Positions 22,526 to 31,272 of a stretch of 64,000 nucleotides of DNA are shown one piece after another. The DNA is taken from positions 5,952,001 to 6,016,000 of the forward strand of contig NZ_CP117866.1 of the NCBI RefSeq assembly GCF_028736035.1, read 5' to 3'. The first letter of the stretch is position 1. The number at the start of each line of letters is the position of its first letter. Made by a program: the position numbers and the translations under genes. This DNA is from Streptomyces sp. T12. Lineage in GTDB: Bacteria > Actinomycetota > Actinomycetes > Streptomycetales > Streptomycetaceae. The notes under the pieces are model-generated. The model saw nothing but the letters and a program-made list of their open reading frames with translations. It had not been told where the DNA came from and made no database searches.

Positions 22526-22585
22526 ACGGTCCCTGTCCCTTCGTACGACCGACACGAAGTCTTCGTACGAAGGGACAGGGACCGT
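22526..22585. terminator. Long bidirectional terminator hairpin
   Basis: Arms at 22526-22548 and 22563-22585 are perfectly complementary over 23 bp (left arm begins ACGGTCCCTGTCCC, right arm ends GGGACAGGGACCGT) with a 14-nt loop. It lies between the convergent yqeY-like and penicillin-binding protein genes and would stop both transcripts. Confidence 0.85.
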
Positions 22586-22608
22586 CCCTGTCTCAAGGGG
22601 GCACCGCG

Positions 22609-24897
22609 TCAGCCGCGTCCGCCGTTGCCGTTCCCGTTCGTCTGGCCCTGCCACCAGCCCTCGGGGATCGAGAAGGTCGGACTCGGGAACGTGCCGCCGT
22701 CCGTGCCGCCGGTGTTTCCGCCGCCGACCAGGCCGCCGATCAGGTTGTCGTCGCCGTTGTCCCCGTCGTTGCCGCCGTTCTGGTTCCCGTTGTCGTCGCC
22801 GTCTCCGTCACCCCGGTCACGGTCTTCGTCGTCGGGGATGCGGACGAAGTTGAACTGCTCGACGGGCTTGCCCTCGAGGGCGCCGGTCATGGCGTCCCGC
22901 CAGATCGGGCCGGGGACCCGGCCGCCGTAGACCAGGTCGTGGAACTCGCCGCCGATGTAGATGTTGCGCATCTTGACCTTCTGGGTGGCACTGCCGACCC
23001 AGACGGCGCCCGAGAGGTTCGGCGTGTAGCCGACGAACCAGGCGTTGCGGCGCTCGTCCGTCGTACCCGTCTTACCGGCGCTGTCGCGGTCGGTGAGACC
23101 GGCCTCCTTGCCCGTACCGGAGTCGACCACGCCCTGCAGCAGGTTGTTGATGGTGTCCGCGGTCTGCTCGGACATCGCCCGCGAGCACGTCGACTTCGGC
23201 ACCTCCAGCGACTGCTGCTTGCCGCCGACCTTCTGCGAGATCGACTCGATGGCGATCGGCGTGCAGTACATGCCGCGGGAGGCGAAGGCGGCGTACGCGC
23301 TCGCCATTGTCAGGGGGGAGAGGCCGACCGAGCCGAGGGCGATGGCGGGGCGCTCGGGGAGCTTGGTGCCGTTGCCCTGGCGGACCTGGAGCTTGTCGGT
23401 GATGTTGACCACCGGGCACAGACCGATGTCGGCGATCATCTGCACGAAGTAGGTGTTGACCGACAGCTCCATCGCCTTCTTCAGGCGGTAGGGGCCGTGC
23501 TCCGACTTGCTCTCGTTCTCCAGCTTCTCGTTGTTGCGGTTGGTCCACGGCGTGCTCTCGCACGTCTGGACCGGGCTCGGGTACGCCATCTCGTACGGTG
23601 ACGAGTACTCCTGCGTCGGCGGCCGGCCCTCCTCCAGCGCGGCCGCCGCCACGAACGGCTTGAACGTCGAACCGGTCGGGAAGCCGAAGTTGGAACCGCC
23701 GTACGCCGAGTCGACCGAGTAGTTGAGCTCGGTCTCGTTCTTGCCGTAGCCGTACGGCTTCGACTGGCCCATGCCGAGGATCTTGCCGGTGCCGGGCTCG
23801 ACCAGGGTGGCCGCGGCCGCGACCTTGTCCGTCTGGTTGACGTGGTCCTTGAGCGAGGCCTGGACCGAGTCCTGGGCCTGCGGGTCGAGGGTCGTCGTGA
23901 TGGTCAGGCCGCCCTGGTTCCAGATCTTGGCGCGGGCCTCACGGTTCTTGCCGAAGACCGGGTCGCTCTTGAAGACCTTCTCGACGTACTTGCAGAAGAA
24001 GCTGGCGCCCTTGGCCGCGGTGATGCAGCCGTTCTTGGGCTTGCTGACCTTCAGACCGAGCGGGGTCTCCTTGGCCTTGTCGGCCTCCGCCTGGGAGACG
24101 TCGCCGAGGTCGGCCATGCGCTGCAGGACGGTGTTGCGCCGCTTGGTGGCCTCGGCCTCGTCGTTGACCGGGTCGTAGCGGCTGGGCGACTGGACGATGC
24201 CGGCGAGCAGCGCGGCTTCCTGGAGCTTGAGGTCCTTGGCGGACTTGGAGAAGTAGCGGTGGGCGGCGGCCTCGACGCCGTACGCCTGCTGGCCGAAGAA
24301 CGTGATGTTCAGGTAGTTCTCGAGGATCTTCTTCTTGCCGAGCTCCTCCTCGACCTGGATCGCGTACTTCAGCTCCTTGATCTTGCGGCCGATGGTCTGC
24401 TGGGTGGCCTGCGCGACCTTCGTCGGGTCGTCGCCGGCCTCCTCGACGAAGACGTTCTTCACGTACTGCTGCGTGAGCGTGGACGCGCCCTCGCTGACGC
24501 CGCCGCTCTGGGCGTTGCGGTTGAGGGCACGCAGGACGCCCTTCAGGTCGACCGCGCCGTGCTGGTAGAAGCGGGCGTCCTCGATCGCGACGATCGCCTT
24601 CTGCATGTACGGCGAGATGTCCTTGAGGTCGACCACCGTGCGGTCGCGCGAGTACACCGTGGCGATCGTGCCGCCCTTGGCGTCCAGGATCGTGGTGCGC
24701 TGGCTCAGCGGCGGGGTCTTGAGGTTGGCCGGGAGCTCGTCGAAACTCTCGACCGATCCCTTGGCGGCAAGTCCCAGCGCGCCGACGGCGGGCAGCGCGA
24801 TGCCGGCCAGCACGGCTCCCGCGAGCACACTGACACCGAGGAACTTGGCGGCCTGCTGAGTGGCCGACAGACCACCGCCTGAGCGCTTGTTTGGCAT
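22609..24897 (-). CDS. Class A penicillin-binding protein (transglycosylase/transpeptidase)
   Basis: The 762 residues synthesise peptidoglycan at the membrane. There is a short cytoplasmic tail and one membrane helix (about 18-46), then a GT51 glycosyltransferase domain (about 65-255) with the EDARFYQHGAVD, GASTLTQQYVKN and RKIKELKYAIQVE motifs. The transpeptidase domain has GSTFKPF (S-x-x-K, near 410), SVN (near 478) and KTGTT (near 605). The end is a Gly/Asn/Asp-rich low-complexity tail of about 85 residues, in place of the PASTA repeats of some PonA proteins. ATG 24897 gives the usual tail. It is divergent from wblA, and the pairing appears conserved in Streptomyces. Confidence 0.95.
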   Translation of the reverse strand: MPNKRSGGGLSATQQAAKFLGVSVLAGAVLAGIALPAVGALGLAAKGSVESFDELPANLKTPPLSQRTTILDAKGGTIATVYSRDRTVVDLKDISPYMQKAIVAIEDARFYQHGAVDLKGVLRALNRNAQSGGVSEGASTLTQQYVKNVFVEEAGDDPTKVAQATQQTIGRKIKELKYAIQVEEELGKKKILENYLNITFFGQQAYGVEAAAHRYFSKSAKDLKLQEAALLAGIVQSPSRYDPVNDEAEATKRRNTVLQRMADLGDVSQAEADKAKETPLGLKVSKPKNGCITAAKGASFFCKYVEKVFKSDPVFGKNREARAKIWNQGGLTITTTLDPQAQDSVQASLKDHVNQTDKVAAAATLVEPGTGKILGMGQSKPYGYGKNETELNYSVDSAYGGSNFGFPTGSTFKPFVAAAALEEGRPPTQEYSSPYEMAYPSPVQTCESTPWTNRNNEKLENESKSEHGPYRLKKAMELSVNTYFVQMIADIGLCPVVNITDKLQVRQGNGTKLPERPAIALGSVGLSPLTMASAYAAFASRGMYCTPIAIESISQKVGGKQQSLEVPKSTCSRAMSEQTADTINNLLQGVVDSGTGKEAGLTDRDSAGKTGTTDERRNAWFVGYTPNLSGAVWVGSATQKVKMRNIYIGGEFHDLVYGGRVPGPIWRDAMTGALEGKPVEQFNFVRIPDDEDRDRGDGDGDDNGNQNGGNDGDNGDDNLIGGLVGGGNTGGTDGGTFPSPTFSIPEGWWQGQTNGNGNGGRG

Positions 24898-25402
24898 GGG
24901 GGCAGCCTAAACCGTAGAGATGAGCGAACCGAGGGCCGACCGTGCGGGAGCGTGCGATGGGCACGGTGAGCCGACGTGAGCCATGGCACGGCAAAGTCAG
25001 GCGTCCACCTTCCCGTTTCCCGGACAGGCGCGCAGGCCTTGGCCTAAGCTGCTCTCAACTGTCACAGCAGTGCGGCCACGTATCAATACGTCCGGCGACC
25101 CCGAATCGTTGCGGAGGTTCCCCACTTTTTTGGTGGGCGCGTGTCCGAATCCGCCTTGTGTGTCATCCGGCGTCCGTTGTGACTCAACTGAACTGTCCCG
25201 GTTTGCCGGGAAAGTCACGCATGTCGCCAGCTCACTCCCCCGGGTGATCTGCCGCTTACGCATAGTCCGTTCGGGCCATTCAAGATTGGGCCCGAAGGGG
25301 GTGTTGCGCTGTGCCCACCTTCCGTAACGTCCTCAACTGGCGGCGGTGAATATGCCGCTGCCGCCGTGGGGGAGCCTCGATTCGGGAGAGGACGGCGCCG
25401 GT
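24898..25402. other. Long divergent upstream region of the penicillin-binding protein gene and wblA
   Basis: The 505 bp contain no supported gene. The stretch is less GC-rich than its surroundings around 25050-25220. Long leaders are known for developmental wbl genes, so the wblA promoter and its regulator sites are probably in the right-hand half. I could not identify an individual operator with confidence. Confidence 0.5.
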
Positions 25403-25741
25403 ATGGGCTGGGTAGTCGACTGGAGTGCGCAGGCGGCCTGCCGCACTACCGATCCGGATGAACTGTTCGTTCAGGGAGCAGCGCAGAACAGGGCCAAGGC
25501 GGTGTGCACCGGATGCCCGGTGCGCACGGAGTGCCTGGCCGACGCGCTGGACAACCGCGTCGAGTTCGGCGTGTGGGGAGGCATGACGGAGCGGGAGCGC
25601 CGCGCACTGCTGCGCAGGCGGCCGACCGTCACCTCGTGGCGCCGGCTGCTGGAGACGGCGCGTACGGAGTACGAGCGCGGGGCGGGCATCCTGCCGCTCG
25701 ACGACGACGAGGTGTACGAGAACTTCGCGGCGGTGAGCTGA
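25403..25741 (+). CDS. wblA: WhiB-like iron-sulfur regulator WblA
   Basis: The 112 residues carry the four cluster-binding cysteines (ACRTTD, then CTGC and TEC), a GVWGG turn and a basic C-terminal DNA-contacting part (ERERRALLRRRP). The segment FVQGAAQNRAKAVCTGCPV is nearly identical to WblA of other Streptomyces as I remember it. WblA is a 4Fe-4S protein that promotes sporulation and represses antibiotic biosynthesis. I chose ATG 25403 (MGWVVDWSAQ) with GGAGAGGA upstream; in-frame starts at 25346 and 25352 add a leader of doubtful reality. The tail after RTEYERGAG is the variable region. It is convergent with the ArsA-like gene. Confidence 0.92.
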   Translation: MGWVVDWSAQAACRTTDPDELFVQGAAQNRAKAVCTGCPVRTECLADALDNRVEFGVWGGMTERERRALLRRRPTVTSWRRLLETARTEYERGAGILPLDDDEVYENFAAVS

Positions 25742-25809
25742 GGGGGCCCACGAGGTCTCCCGCACACTGCGGACAGGGTCTGCCCTCGGGCGGGCCCGAG
25801 AGGACTCCC

Positions 25810-27207
25810 TCAGGCGCCGACCGCGGGATCAGGCAGCTCCGGCCGATTGGCCGCGAGCCGGTTTCCGATGTCCCGCAGGCCCATGAGGTCATGCACATCG
25901 CCGGGCAGCGCGGCCACTTCGGCCACCGCCACCTCGGGGTGGAGCGCGGTGAAGCGGTCACGCGTGCGCTGCTCGCGGGAGAGCAACTGCATCCGCTCGG
26001 CGTGCAGCCTCAACAGGCCTGCCGTGAGCTGGTCCACGGACCGCTCCAGATGCGGGGTGTCGGGCTGTGGCTCGTCCGTGGCTGCGGTTCGCTCCGTGTC
26101 CGTGACGGCGGGGGAGCCTTCGTCAGGAGCCGGTGCCTCGGAAGCGGCCGATTCTGAACTGTCGTACGTGTCGGGGGAGTTACGAAGTCCAGCTTTCCCG
26201 CCGTCCTGATCCACAATGCGGGGCTCTTCAAGATTTTCCGCGGCGGCGAGCGCCCGCTCGGCGGACAGCCGGTCGGCGCCGCTGCCGTGGACCCGGTTGA
26301 GCACCAGACCGGCGAGCGGCATGTCCTCGGCGGCCAGCCGCTCCACGAAGTACGCGGCCTCGCGCAGCGCGTCCCGCTCCGGCGCCGCCACCACCAGGAA
26401 CGCCGTGCCGGGCGCCTGCAGCAGCTTGTACGTCGCGTCCGCGCGCGTACGGAAACCGCCGAACATCGAGTCCATGGCCGCCACGAAGGTCTGTACGTCC
26501 TTCAGCAACTGCCCGCCGAGCAGCTTGCCGAGCGCTCCCGTCATCATCGACATGCCGACGTTCAGGAACTTCATCCCCGCGCGCCCGCCGACCTTCGCCG
26601 GGGCCAGCAGTACGCGGATCAGCTTGCCGTCCAGGAACGACCCGAGCCGCTTGGGCGCGTCCAGGAAGTCCAGCGCCGAGCGGGACGGGGGCGTGTCGAC
26701 GACGATGAGGTCCCACTCGTCCCTGGCCCGCAGCTGCCCCAGCTTCTCCATCGCCATGTACTCCTGCGTGCCCGCGAAGCCCGCCGAGAGCGACTGGTAG
26801 AAGGGGTTGCCCAGGATCGCGGCCGCCCGCTCGGGGTCCGCGTGCGCCTCGACGATCTCGTCGAAGGTGCGCTTCATGTCGAGCATCATCGCGTGCAGCT
26901 CGCCGACGCCCTCGACGCCCTTCACCCGGCGCGGGGTGTTGTCCAGCGAGTCGATGCCCATGGACTGGGCGAGCCGGCGGGCCGGGTCGATGGTCAGCAC
27001 GACCACTTTCCGCCCCCGCTCGGCGGCCCGCAGCCCCAGCGCCGCCGCGGTCGTGGTCTTGCCGACGCCGCCCGAGCCGCAGCACACCACGATGCGGGTG
27101 CCCGGGTCGTCGAGCAGCGGGTCGAGGTCGAGCACGCGCGCGGGGGAGAGGTGAGGGGGATGCTGACGTGCGGCGTCGTGCGCGTGGGCGGCTTCCGGAC
27201 GGCTCAT
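25810..27207 (-). CDS. ArsA/Get3-family ATPase with C-terminal extension
   Basis: This 465-residue P-loop ATPase has a deviant Walker A VVCCGSGGVGKTTTAAAL near residues 39-56, a VVVLTIDPARRLAQSMG switch-type segment (about 69-85) and LIVVDTPPSRSALDFLD (switch II) near 165. It resembles anion-pump/Get3-like ATPases of actinobacteria. After about 320 comes an acidic, Ser/Ala/Pro-rich linker, then a final helical part (ERSVDQLTAGLLRLHAERM). ATG 27207 gives the normal N-terminus. It lies just downstream of a second ArsA-like gene read in the same direction; the two probably act as a heteromeric pair. The substrate is unknown, and there is no arsenic gene nearby. Confidence 0.88.
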   Translation of the reverse strand: MSRPEAAHAHDAARQHPPHLSPARVLDLDPLLDDPGTRIVVCCGSGGVGKTTTAAALGLRAAERGRKVVVLTIDPARRLAQSMGIDSLDNTPRRVKGVEGVGELHAMMLDMKRTFDEIVEAHADPERAAAILGNPFYQSLSAGFAGTQEYMAMEKLGQLRARDEWDLIVVDTPPSRSALDFLDAPKRLGSFLDGKLIRVLLAPAKVGGRAGMKFLNVGMSMMTGALGKLLGGQLLKDVQTFVAAMDSMFGGFRTRADATYKLLQAPGTAFLVVAAPERDALREAAYFVERLAAEDMPLAGLVLNRVHGSGADRLSAERALAAAENLEEPRIVDQDGGKAGLRNSPDTYDSSESAASEAPAPDEGSPAVTDTERTAATDEPQPDTPHLERSVDQLTAGLLRLHAERMQLLSREQRTRDRFTALHPEVAVAEVAALPGDVHDLMGLRDIGNRLAANRPELPDPAVGA

Positions 27208-27316
27208 GACATCCCCTGCTTCCGACGCTGACGCTCTTGACGTACGGCGCGCCGGTCCCGCCGTACGACGGGCCGCTCCCGGCGTGCCGCGCACTGCCCC
27301 TGCCTTGAGAACGGAC

Positions 27317-28294
27317 TCATGACTGGCCCTGTTCCCGCAGTTCGCCCGCGAGTTCGTACAGGCCCGCCAGATCCATGCCCTCGGACAGCAGGGGCAGTTC
27401 GTGCACCGGCAGCCCCAACTCCTGAAGGACCGCCCGCTGCTCGTACTCCAGCGCGTGCCGCTCGGCGTACTCGTCGGCCTGCGCCCGCAGCGGGTCCACC
27501 AGCCGCGCGGCGTTCCCGCCGCGCCGCGCCCCGCCGAGCCCGGCCGAGGACAGCGACTTGGCCACGGCGGCGCGCGGCACACTGCGGACGAGTTCCAGGT
27601 CGGTCGCGTCCAACACCTCGGGCCGCACCATGTTCACGATGATCCGCCCCACCGGCAGCCGCGCCCCGCGCAGCTCGGCGATCCCGTCCGCGGTCTCCTG
27701 GACGGGCATCTCCTCCAGCAGCGTCACCAGGTGCACGGCCGTCTCCGCCGACTTCAGCACCCGCATCACGGCCTGCGCCTGATTGTGTATCGGCCCGATC
27801 CTGGCGAGCCCCGCCACCTCGTCGTTGACGTTCAGGAAGCGCGTGATGCGCCCGGTGGGCGGCGCGTCCATCACGACGTAGTCGTAGACGAACCGCCCGC
27901 TCTTCTCCTTGCGCCGCACGGCCTCACACGCCTTGCCGGTCAGAAGGACGTCCCTCAGCCCCGGCGCGATGGTGGTGGCGAAGTCGATGGCGCCGAGCTT
28001 CTTCAGTGCCCGGCCGGCGCCGCCCATCTTGTAGAACATCTGGAGGTAGTCCAGAAGGGCCAGTTCGGGGTCGATGGCGAGGGCGTACACCTCCCCGCCC
28101 CCTGGAGCGACGGCGATCTTCCGCTCCTCATAGGGCAGCGCCTCTGTCTCGAAGAGCTGCGCGATGCCCTGCCTGCCCTCGACCTCGACGAGAAGCGTCC
28201 GCTTCCCCTCGGTGGCGAGAGCGAGCGCGAGCGCGGCGGCGACCGTGGTCTTTCCGGTCCCGCCCTTGCCGCTGACGACCTGGAGCCTGCTCAC
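27317..28294 (-). CDS. ArsA/Get3-family ATPase
   Basis: The 325 residues start with LQVVSGKGGTGKTTVAAALA (deviant Walker A with the signature Lys), a LLVEVEGRQGIAQLF switch region, DYVVMDAPPTGRITRFL near 140, and an AETAVHLVTLLEEMPVQET segment conserved in actinobacterial members. It is the first gene of a two-gene unit with the 465-residue homologue 109 bp downstream. Together they sit beside wblA as in other Streptomyces. Roles in membrane-protein targeting or in developmental control are speculation. Confidence 0.9.
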   Translation of the reverse strand: MSRLQVVSGKGGTGKTTVAAALALALATEGKRTLLVEVEGRQGIAQLFETEALPYEERKIAVAPGGGEVYALAIDPELALLDYLQMFYKMGGAGRALKKLGAIDFATTIAPGLRDVLLTGKACEAVRRKEKSGRFVYDYVVMDAPPTGRITRFLNVNDEVAGLARIGPIHNQAQAVMRVLKSAETAVHLVTLLEEMPVQETADGIAELRGARLPVGRIIVNMVRPEVLDATDLELVRSVPRAAVAKSLSSAGLGGARRGGNAARLVDPLRAQADEYAERHALEYEQRAVLQELGLPVHELPLLSEGMDLAGLYELAGELREQGQS

Positions 28295-28447
28295 GCCTTC
28301 GAGCCTAATTCCTTCTTGGGCACACCGGTGGCTCCGGGTGGGATCACCGGGGTGTTCGAGTGGTGAGGCCCGTGACGCGTGGTGGCGGTCTTGTGGGCGC
28401 CGGGAAAACTCAAGTCGGCCGCCGCGTAGTCGCAGAAGCCCGAGCCC

Positions 28448-28675
28448 TCATTCCGGGACAACCAGGCCGAACTCGCGCAGCCGTGGCAAGCAGACGTCCA
28501 GGCATGCCTGGACGGAGACAGCGTCCGTGCGCACGAGCAGGTCCTCGTGGAACGGGGCTCCGCTCGCGACGAACGTCCATGGCTTCCTGCCCTCGCGCAT
28601 GCGTTCGGCATCAGCCTTGAACAGGACCGTGACCCCCTGCTCGGCCAACGACTCCATGACCCGCACCACGTCCAC
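28448..28675 (-). CDS. Small conserved protein of unknown function
   Basis: The 75-residue product (VDVVRVMESLAEQGVTVLFKADAERM followed by KPWTFVASGAPFHEDLLVR) is a compact alpha/beta protein without motifs I can assign. GTG 28675 has AAGGAG about 5 bp upstream and gives a natural N-terminus; the frame is open beyond it in an unlikely composition. It is divergent from the DUF4177 gene at 28750. The residues look conserved rather than random, and codon use is typical. Confidence 0.65.
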   Translation of the reverse strand: MDVVRVMESLAEQGVTVLFKADAERMREGRKPWTFVASGAPFHEDLLVRTDAVSVQACLDVCLPRLREFGLVVPE

Positions 28676-28749
28676 CGAAGCTCCTTGCGCCCGCAATCGA
28701 ACAGCCGGCAAAGCTAGGCGCCCGGCCGGCAGCGGATAAAGTCGGCCAC

Positions 28750-28911
28750 ATGACCAAGTGGGAATACGCAACCGTGCCGCTGCTCGTCCACGCCACGAAG
28801 CAGATTTTGGACACCTGGGGCGAGGACGGCTGGGAGCTCGTCCAGGTCGTGCCCGGGCCGAACAACCCCGAGCAGCTCGTGGCCTACCTGAAGCGGGAGA
28901 GGCAGGCATGA
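28750..28911 (+). CDS. DUF4177 small protein
   Basis: The 53 residues MTKWEYATVPLLVHATKQIL, then a LDTWGEDGWELVQVVPG core, are the DUF4177 pattern (W/K-W-E-Y ... LN.wG.eGWELV.v). Function is unknown. Its stop overlaps the RidA start (ATGA, 28908-28911), so the two are co-translated. It is too short for many gene finders but clearly genuine. Confidence 0.88.
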   Translation: MTKWEYATVPLLVHATKQILDTWGEDGWELVQVVPGPNNPEQLVAYLKRERQA

Positions 28912-29375
28912 GCGCCGTCGAGGCGAAGCTTGCCGAGCTGGGCCTGACGCTCCCGGAGGTCGTGCCTCCGCTGGCCGCGTACCAGCCGGCCGTGCAGTCG
29001 GGCGTGTACGTCTACACCGCCGGCCAGCTCCCCATGGTGCAGGGCAAGCTTCCGGTCACCGGCAAGGTGGGCGCGGAGGTGACGCCGGAGGAGGCCAAGG
29101 AACTGGCGCGTACGTGCGCGCTGAACGCACTGGCCGCCGTCAAGTCCGTCGCGGGCGACCTGGACCGCATCGCGCGCGTGGTGAAGGTGGTGGGCTTCGT
29201 GGCCTCGGCCTCGGACTTCACCGGCCAACCGGGCGTCATCAACGGCGCGAGCGAACTCCTGGCCGAGGTCCTCGGCGACAAGGGCGTCCACGCGCGCAGC
29301 GCGGTGGGCGTGGCCGTGCTTCCGCTGGACGCGCCGGTGGAGGTCGAGGTCCAGGTGGAGCTGACGGAGGCGTAG
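28908..29375 (+). CDS. RidA-family (YjgF) protein
   Basis: The 155 residues follow the longer RidA-like subfamily: LAAYQPAVQSGVYVYTAGQLP near 26-46, an EEAKELARTCALNALAAVKS helix and a FVASASDFTGQPGVINGASELLAEVLG segment. The strand ending in VEVEVQVELTEA closes the barrel. Classical RidA proteins hydrolyse reactive enamine/imine intermediates. In this sub-branch the catalytic Arg of the xxxRxx motif appears as the Arg of HARSAVGVAVLPL. It is co-transcribed with the DUF4177 gene. Confidence 0.9.
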   Translation: MSAVEAKLAELGLTLPEVVPPLAAYQPAVQSGVYVYTAGQLPMVQGKLPVTGKVGAEVTPEEAKELARTCALNALAAVKSVAGDLDRIARVVKVVGFVASASDFTGQPGVINGASELLAEVLGDKGVHARSAVGVAVLPLDAPVEVEVQVELTEA

Positions 29376-29458
29376 GCCTTTGGTGGTGGGGGCGGCGGCC
29401 TGTCCCAGCCGTAAAAAATGAGCCGCCCCCGTGCCTCCCGGCAGGGCACAGTGGCCCC

Positions 29459-30286
29459 ATGGCCGAAATCGCTCTCCGCAGAGGGCTCGACGCTCAGGGG
29501 TACATCGCGCGCGAAGGCTCCCTCGCGCGCGTTCCCCACGACTTCCGGCCGGTCGTCGCCGCCGCGCGCGACGGCCTGCTGGATGTGTTCGGGGCGCGGA
29601 TGCACAGCGCCTACCTCTACGGCTCGATTCCGCGCGGCACCGCGCGCGTGGGGCGCAGCGACCTGGATCTGCTGGTCGCCCTGCGCGCGGAGCCGACCGA
29701 GGCGGACCGGGCGGACGCGCGCGTGCTCGACGAGGCGCTGGACAAGGAGTTCGCGCAGATCGACGGGGCCGGGACGCTGCTGGACAGTCGCAGGAGGCTG
29801 CTGAGCGACCTGGAGACGTACGACCTCGGGTGGTTCGTCGCCTGCCTCTGTACGCCTCTGCTGGGGGAGGACCTCGCCGAATATCTGCCGCGCTACCGCC
29901 CCGACACGCTGCTCGCGCGCGAGACCAACGGCGATCTTGGCCTCCTGCTGCCTCGGTGGCGCGAGCGGATCGCCGACGCCGACGACAGCGAGGACGCACG
30001 AAGGCCGCTCGTGCGGTTCATGTCGCGGCGTCTGGTGCGGACAGGGTTCACCCTCGTCATGCCCCGCTGGGGCGGGTGGACCAGCGATCTGCGGGAGATG
30101 GCGGGGGCCTTCGCGTCGTACTACCCGGCACAGGCCGAGCAGATGCGGGTGGCGGCCGGGCTCGGGTACGAGCCGACGGGCGACGCGGGCATCCTCCGGT
30201 CGTACGTCGAGGACCTCGGGCCGTGGCTCGTGGACGAGTACGCGCGCGTGCACGGGGTCAAAGCGCCGCGGCCCCGGGAGGCGTAG
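29459..30286 (+). CDS. Nucleotidyltransferase-fold protein
   Basis: The 275 residues have the Pol-beta nucleotidyltransferase signature YGSIPRGTARVGRSDLDLLV (residues 54-73: GS, then D-x-D) and a further VLDEALDKEFAQIDGAG strand that may carry the third Asp. The rest is helical, as in aminoglycoside or kanamycin nucleotidyltransferase-like proteins (DUF4111-like). The substrate is unknown. ATG 29459 begins the family-like N-terminus; the frame is open upstream through ridA. It is convergent with the metallo-beta-lactamase gene with 7 bp between the stops. Confidence 0.8.
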   Translation: MAEIALRRGLDAQGYIAREGSLARVPHDFRPVVAAARDGLLDVFGARMHSAYLYGSIPRGTARVGRSDLDLLVALRAEPTEADRADARVLDEALDKEFAQIDGAGTLLDSRRRLLSDLETYDLGWFVACLCTPLLGEDLAEYLPRYRPDTLLARETNGDLGLLLPRWRERIADADDSEDARRPLVRFMSRRLVRTGFTLVMPRWGGWTSDLREMAGAFASYYPAQAEQMRVAAGLGYEPTGDAGILRSYVEDLGPWLVDEYARVHGVKAPRPREA

Positions 30287-30293
30287 TCACGGG

Positions 30294-31124
30294 CTAGATG
30301 AGGCCGTGCTCCTCCAGGTAGTCCAGCTGCGCCCGCACCGACAGTTCCGCCGCCGGCCACAAGGAGCGGTCCACGTCCGCGTACACGTGGGCGACGACCT
30401 CGGCCGGCGTGCCGTAGCCGTCCTCGACGGCCGTCTCGACCTGGGCGAGGCGGTGGGCACGGTGGGCGAGGTAGAACTCGACGGCGCCCTGGGCGTCCTC
30501 CAGGACCGGGCCGTGGCCGGGGAGGACGGTGTGCACGCCGTCGTCGACCGTGAGCGACCTGAGCCGCCGCAGCGAGTCCAGGTAGTCGCCCAGGCGGCCG
30601 TCGGGGTGCGCCACGACCGTCGTGCCGCGGCCCAGGATCGTGTCGCCGGTCAGGACGGCGCGGTCGGCCGGGAGGTGGAAGGAGAGGGAGTCGGCGGTGT
30701 GGCCGGGGGTCGGTACGACCCGCAGCTCCAGGCCGCCGACGGTCACCACGTCCCCGGCAGCCAGCCCCTCGTCGCCCAGCCGTAGCGCCGGGTCGAGGGC
30801 ACGCACGCGCGTGCCGGTCAGCTCGGCGAAGCGGACGGCGCCCTCGGCGTGGTCCGGGTGGCCGTGTGTGAGCAGGGTCAGGGCGACGCGCTTGCCGGAC
30901 TTCTCGGCCGTGTCGATGACGTTGCGCAGGTGTCCCTCGTCCAGCGGGCCCGGGTCGACGACGACGGCGAGGTCGGAGTCCGGCTCGGCCAGGAGCCAGG
31001 TGTTGGTGCCGTCCAGGGTCATCGCGGAGGGGTTGGGCGCGAGGACGTTGACGGCGCGGGGGGTGGCGGGGCCGGAGAGGACCCCGCCTCGCGGCTGGCC
31101 GGGGAGGGCTGCTGCGTCCGTCAT
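30294..31124 (-). CDS. MBL-fold metallohydrolase (LACTB2-like)
   Basis: The 276 residues show the metallo-beta-lactamase motif TLLTHGHPDHAEGAVRF (HxHxDH, about 84-100), VVPTPGHTADSLSFHL (third metal His), VLTGDTILG (bridging Asp) and VLPGHGP (last His). The ALNVLAPNPSxMTLDGTNTWLL-like opening (here starting at about 25) is typical of the LACTB2/glyoxalase II-like branch, enzymes acting on thioesters or RNA. ATG 31124 has GGAAGG upstream. It lies downstream of a Nudix gene, separated by a 12-unit tandem repeat. Confidence 0.88.
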   Translation of the reverse strand: MTDAAALPGQPRGGVLSGPATPRAVNVLAPNPSAMTLDGTNTWLLAEPDSDLAVVVDPGPLDEGHLRNVIDTAEKSGKRVALTLLTHGHPDHAEGAVRFAELTGTRVRALDPALRLGDEGLAAGDVVTVGGLELRVVPTPGHTADSLSFHLPADRAVLTGDTILGRGTTVVAHPDGRLGDYLDSLRRLRSLTVDDGVHTVLPGHGPVLEDAQGAVEFYLAHRAHRLAQVETAVEDGYGTPAEVVAHVYADVDRSLWPAAELSVRAQLDYLEEHGLI

Positions 31125-31156
31125 ACGAAGGGGCCTTCCGGGGCTGAGGGCGTTGC

Positions 31157-31264
31157 GGGGACTGCGGGGACTGCGGGGACTGCGGGGACTGCGGGGACTG
31201 CGGGGACTGCGGGGACTGCGGGGACTGCGGGGACGGCGGGGACGGCGGGGACGGCGGGGACGGC
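31157..31264 (+). repeat. Twelve-unit 9-bp tandem repeat between nudix and MBL genes
   Basis: Eight copies of GGGGACTGC (31157-31228) are followed by four of GGGGACGGC (31229-31264). The array lies in the 148-bp space between the Nudix stop and the MBL start. If translated upstream of the MBL start it would give Pro-Arg-Ser/Pro-Arg-Arg repeats, but no start supports that. It is a variable-number tandem repeat candidate. Confidence 0.9.
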
Positions 31265-31272
31265 GGGGAGGG

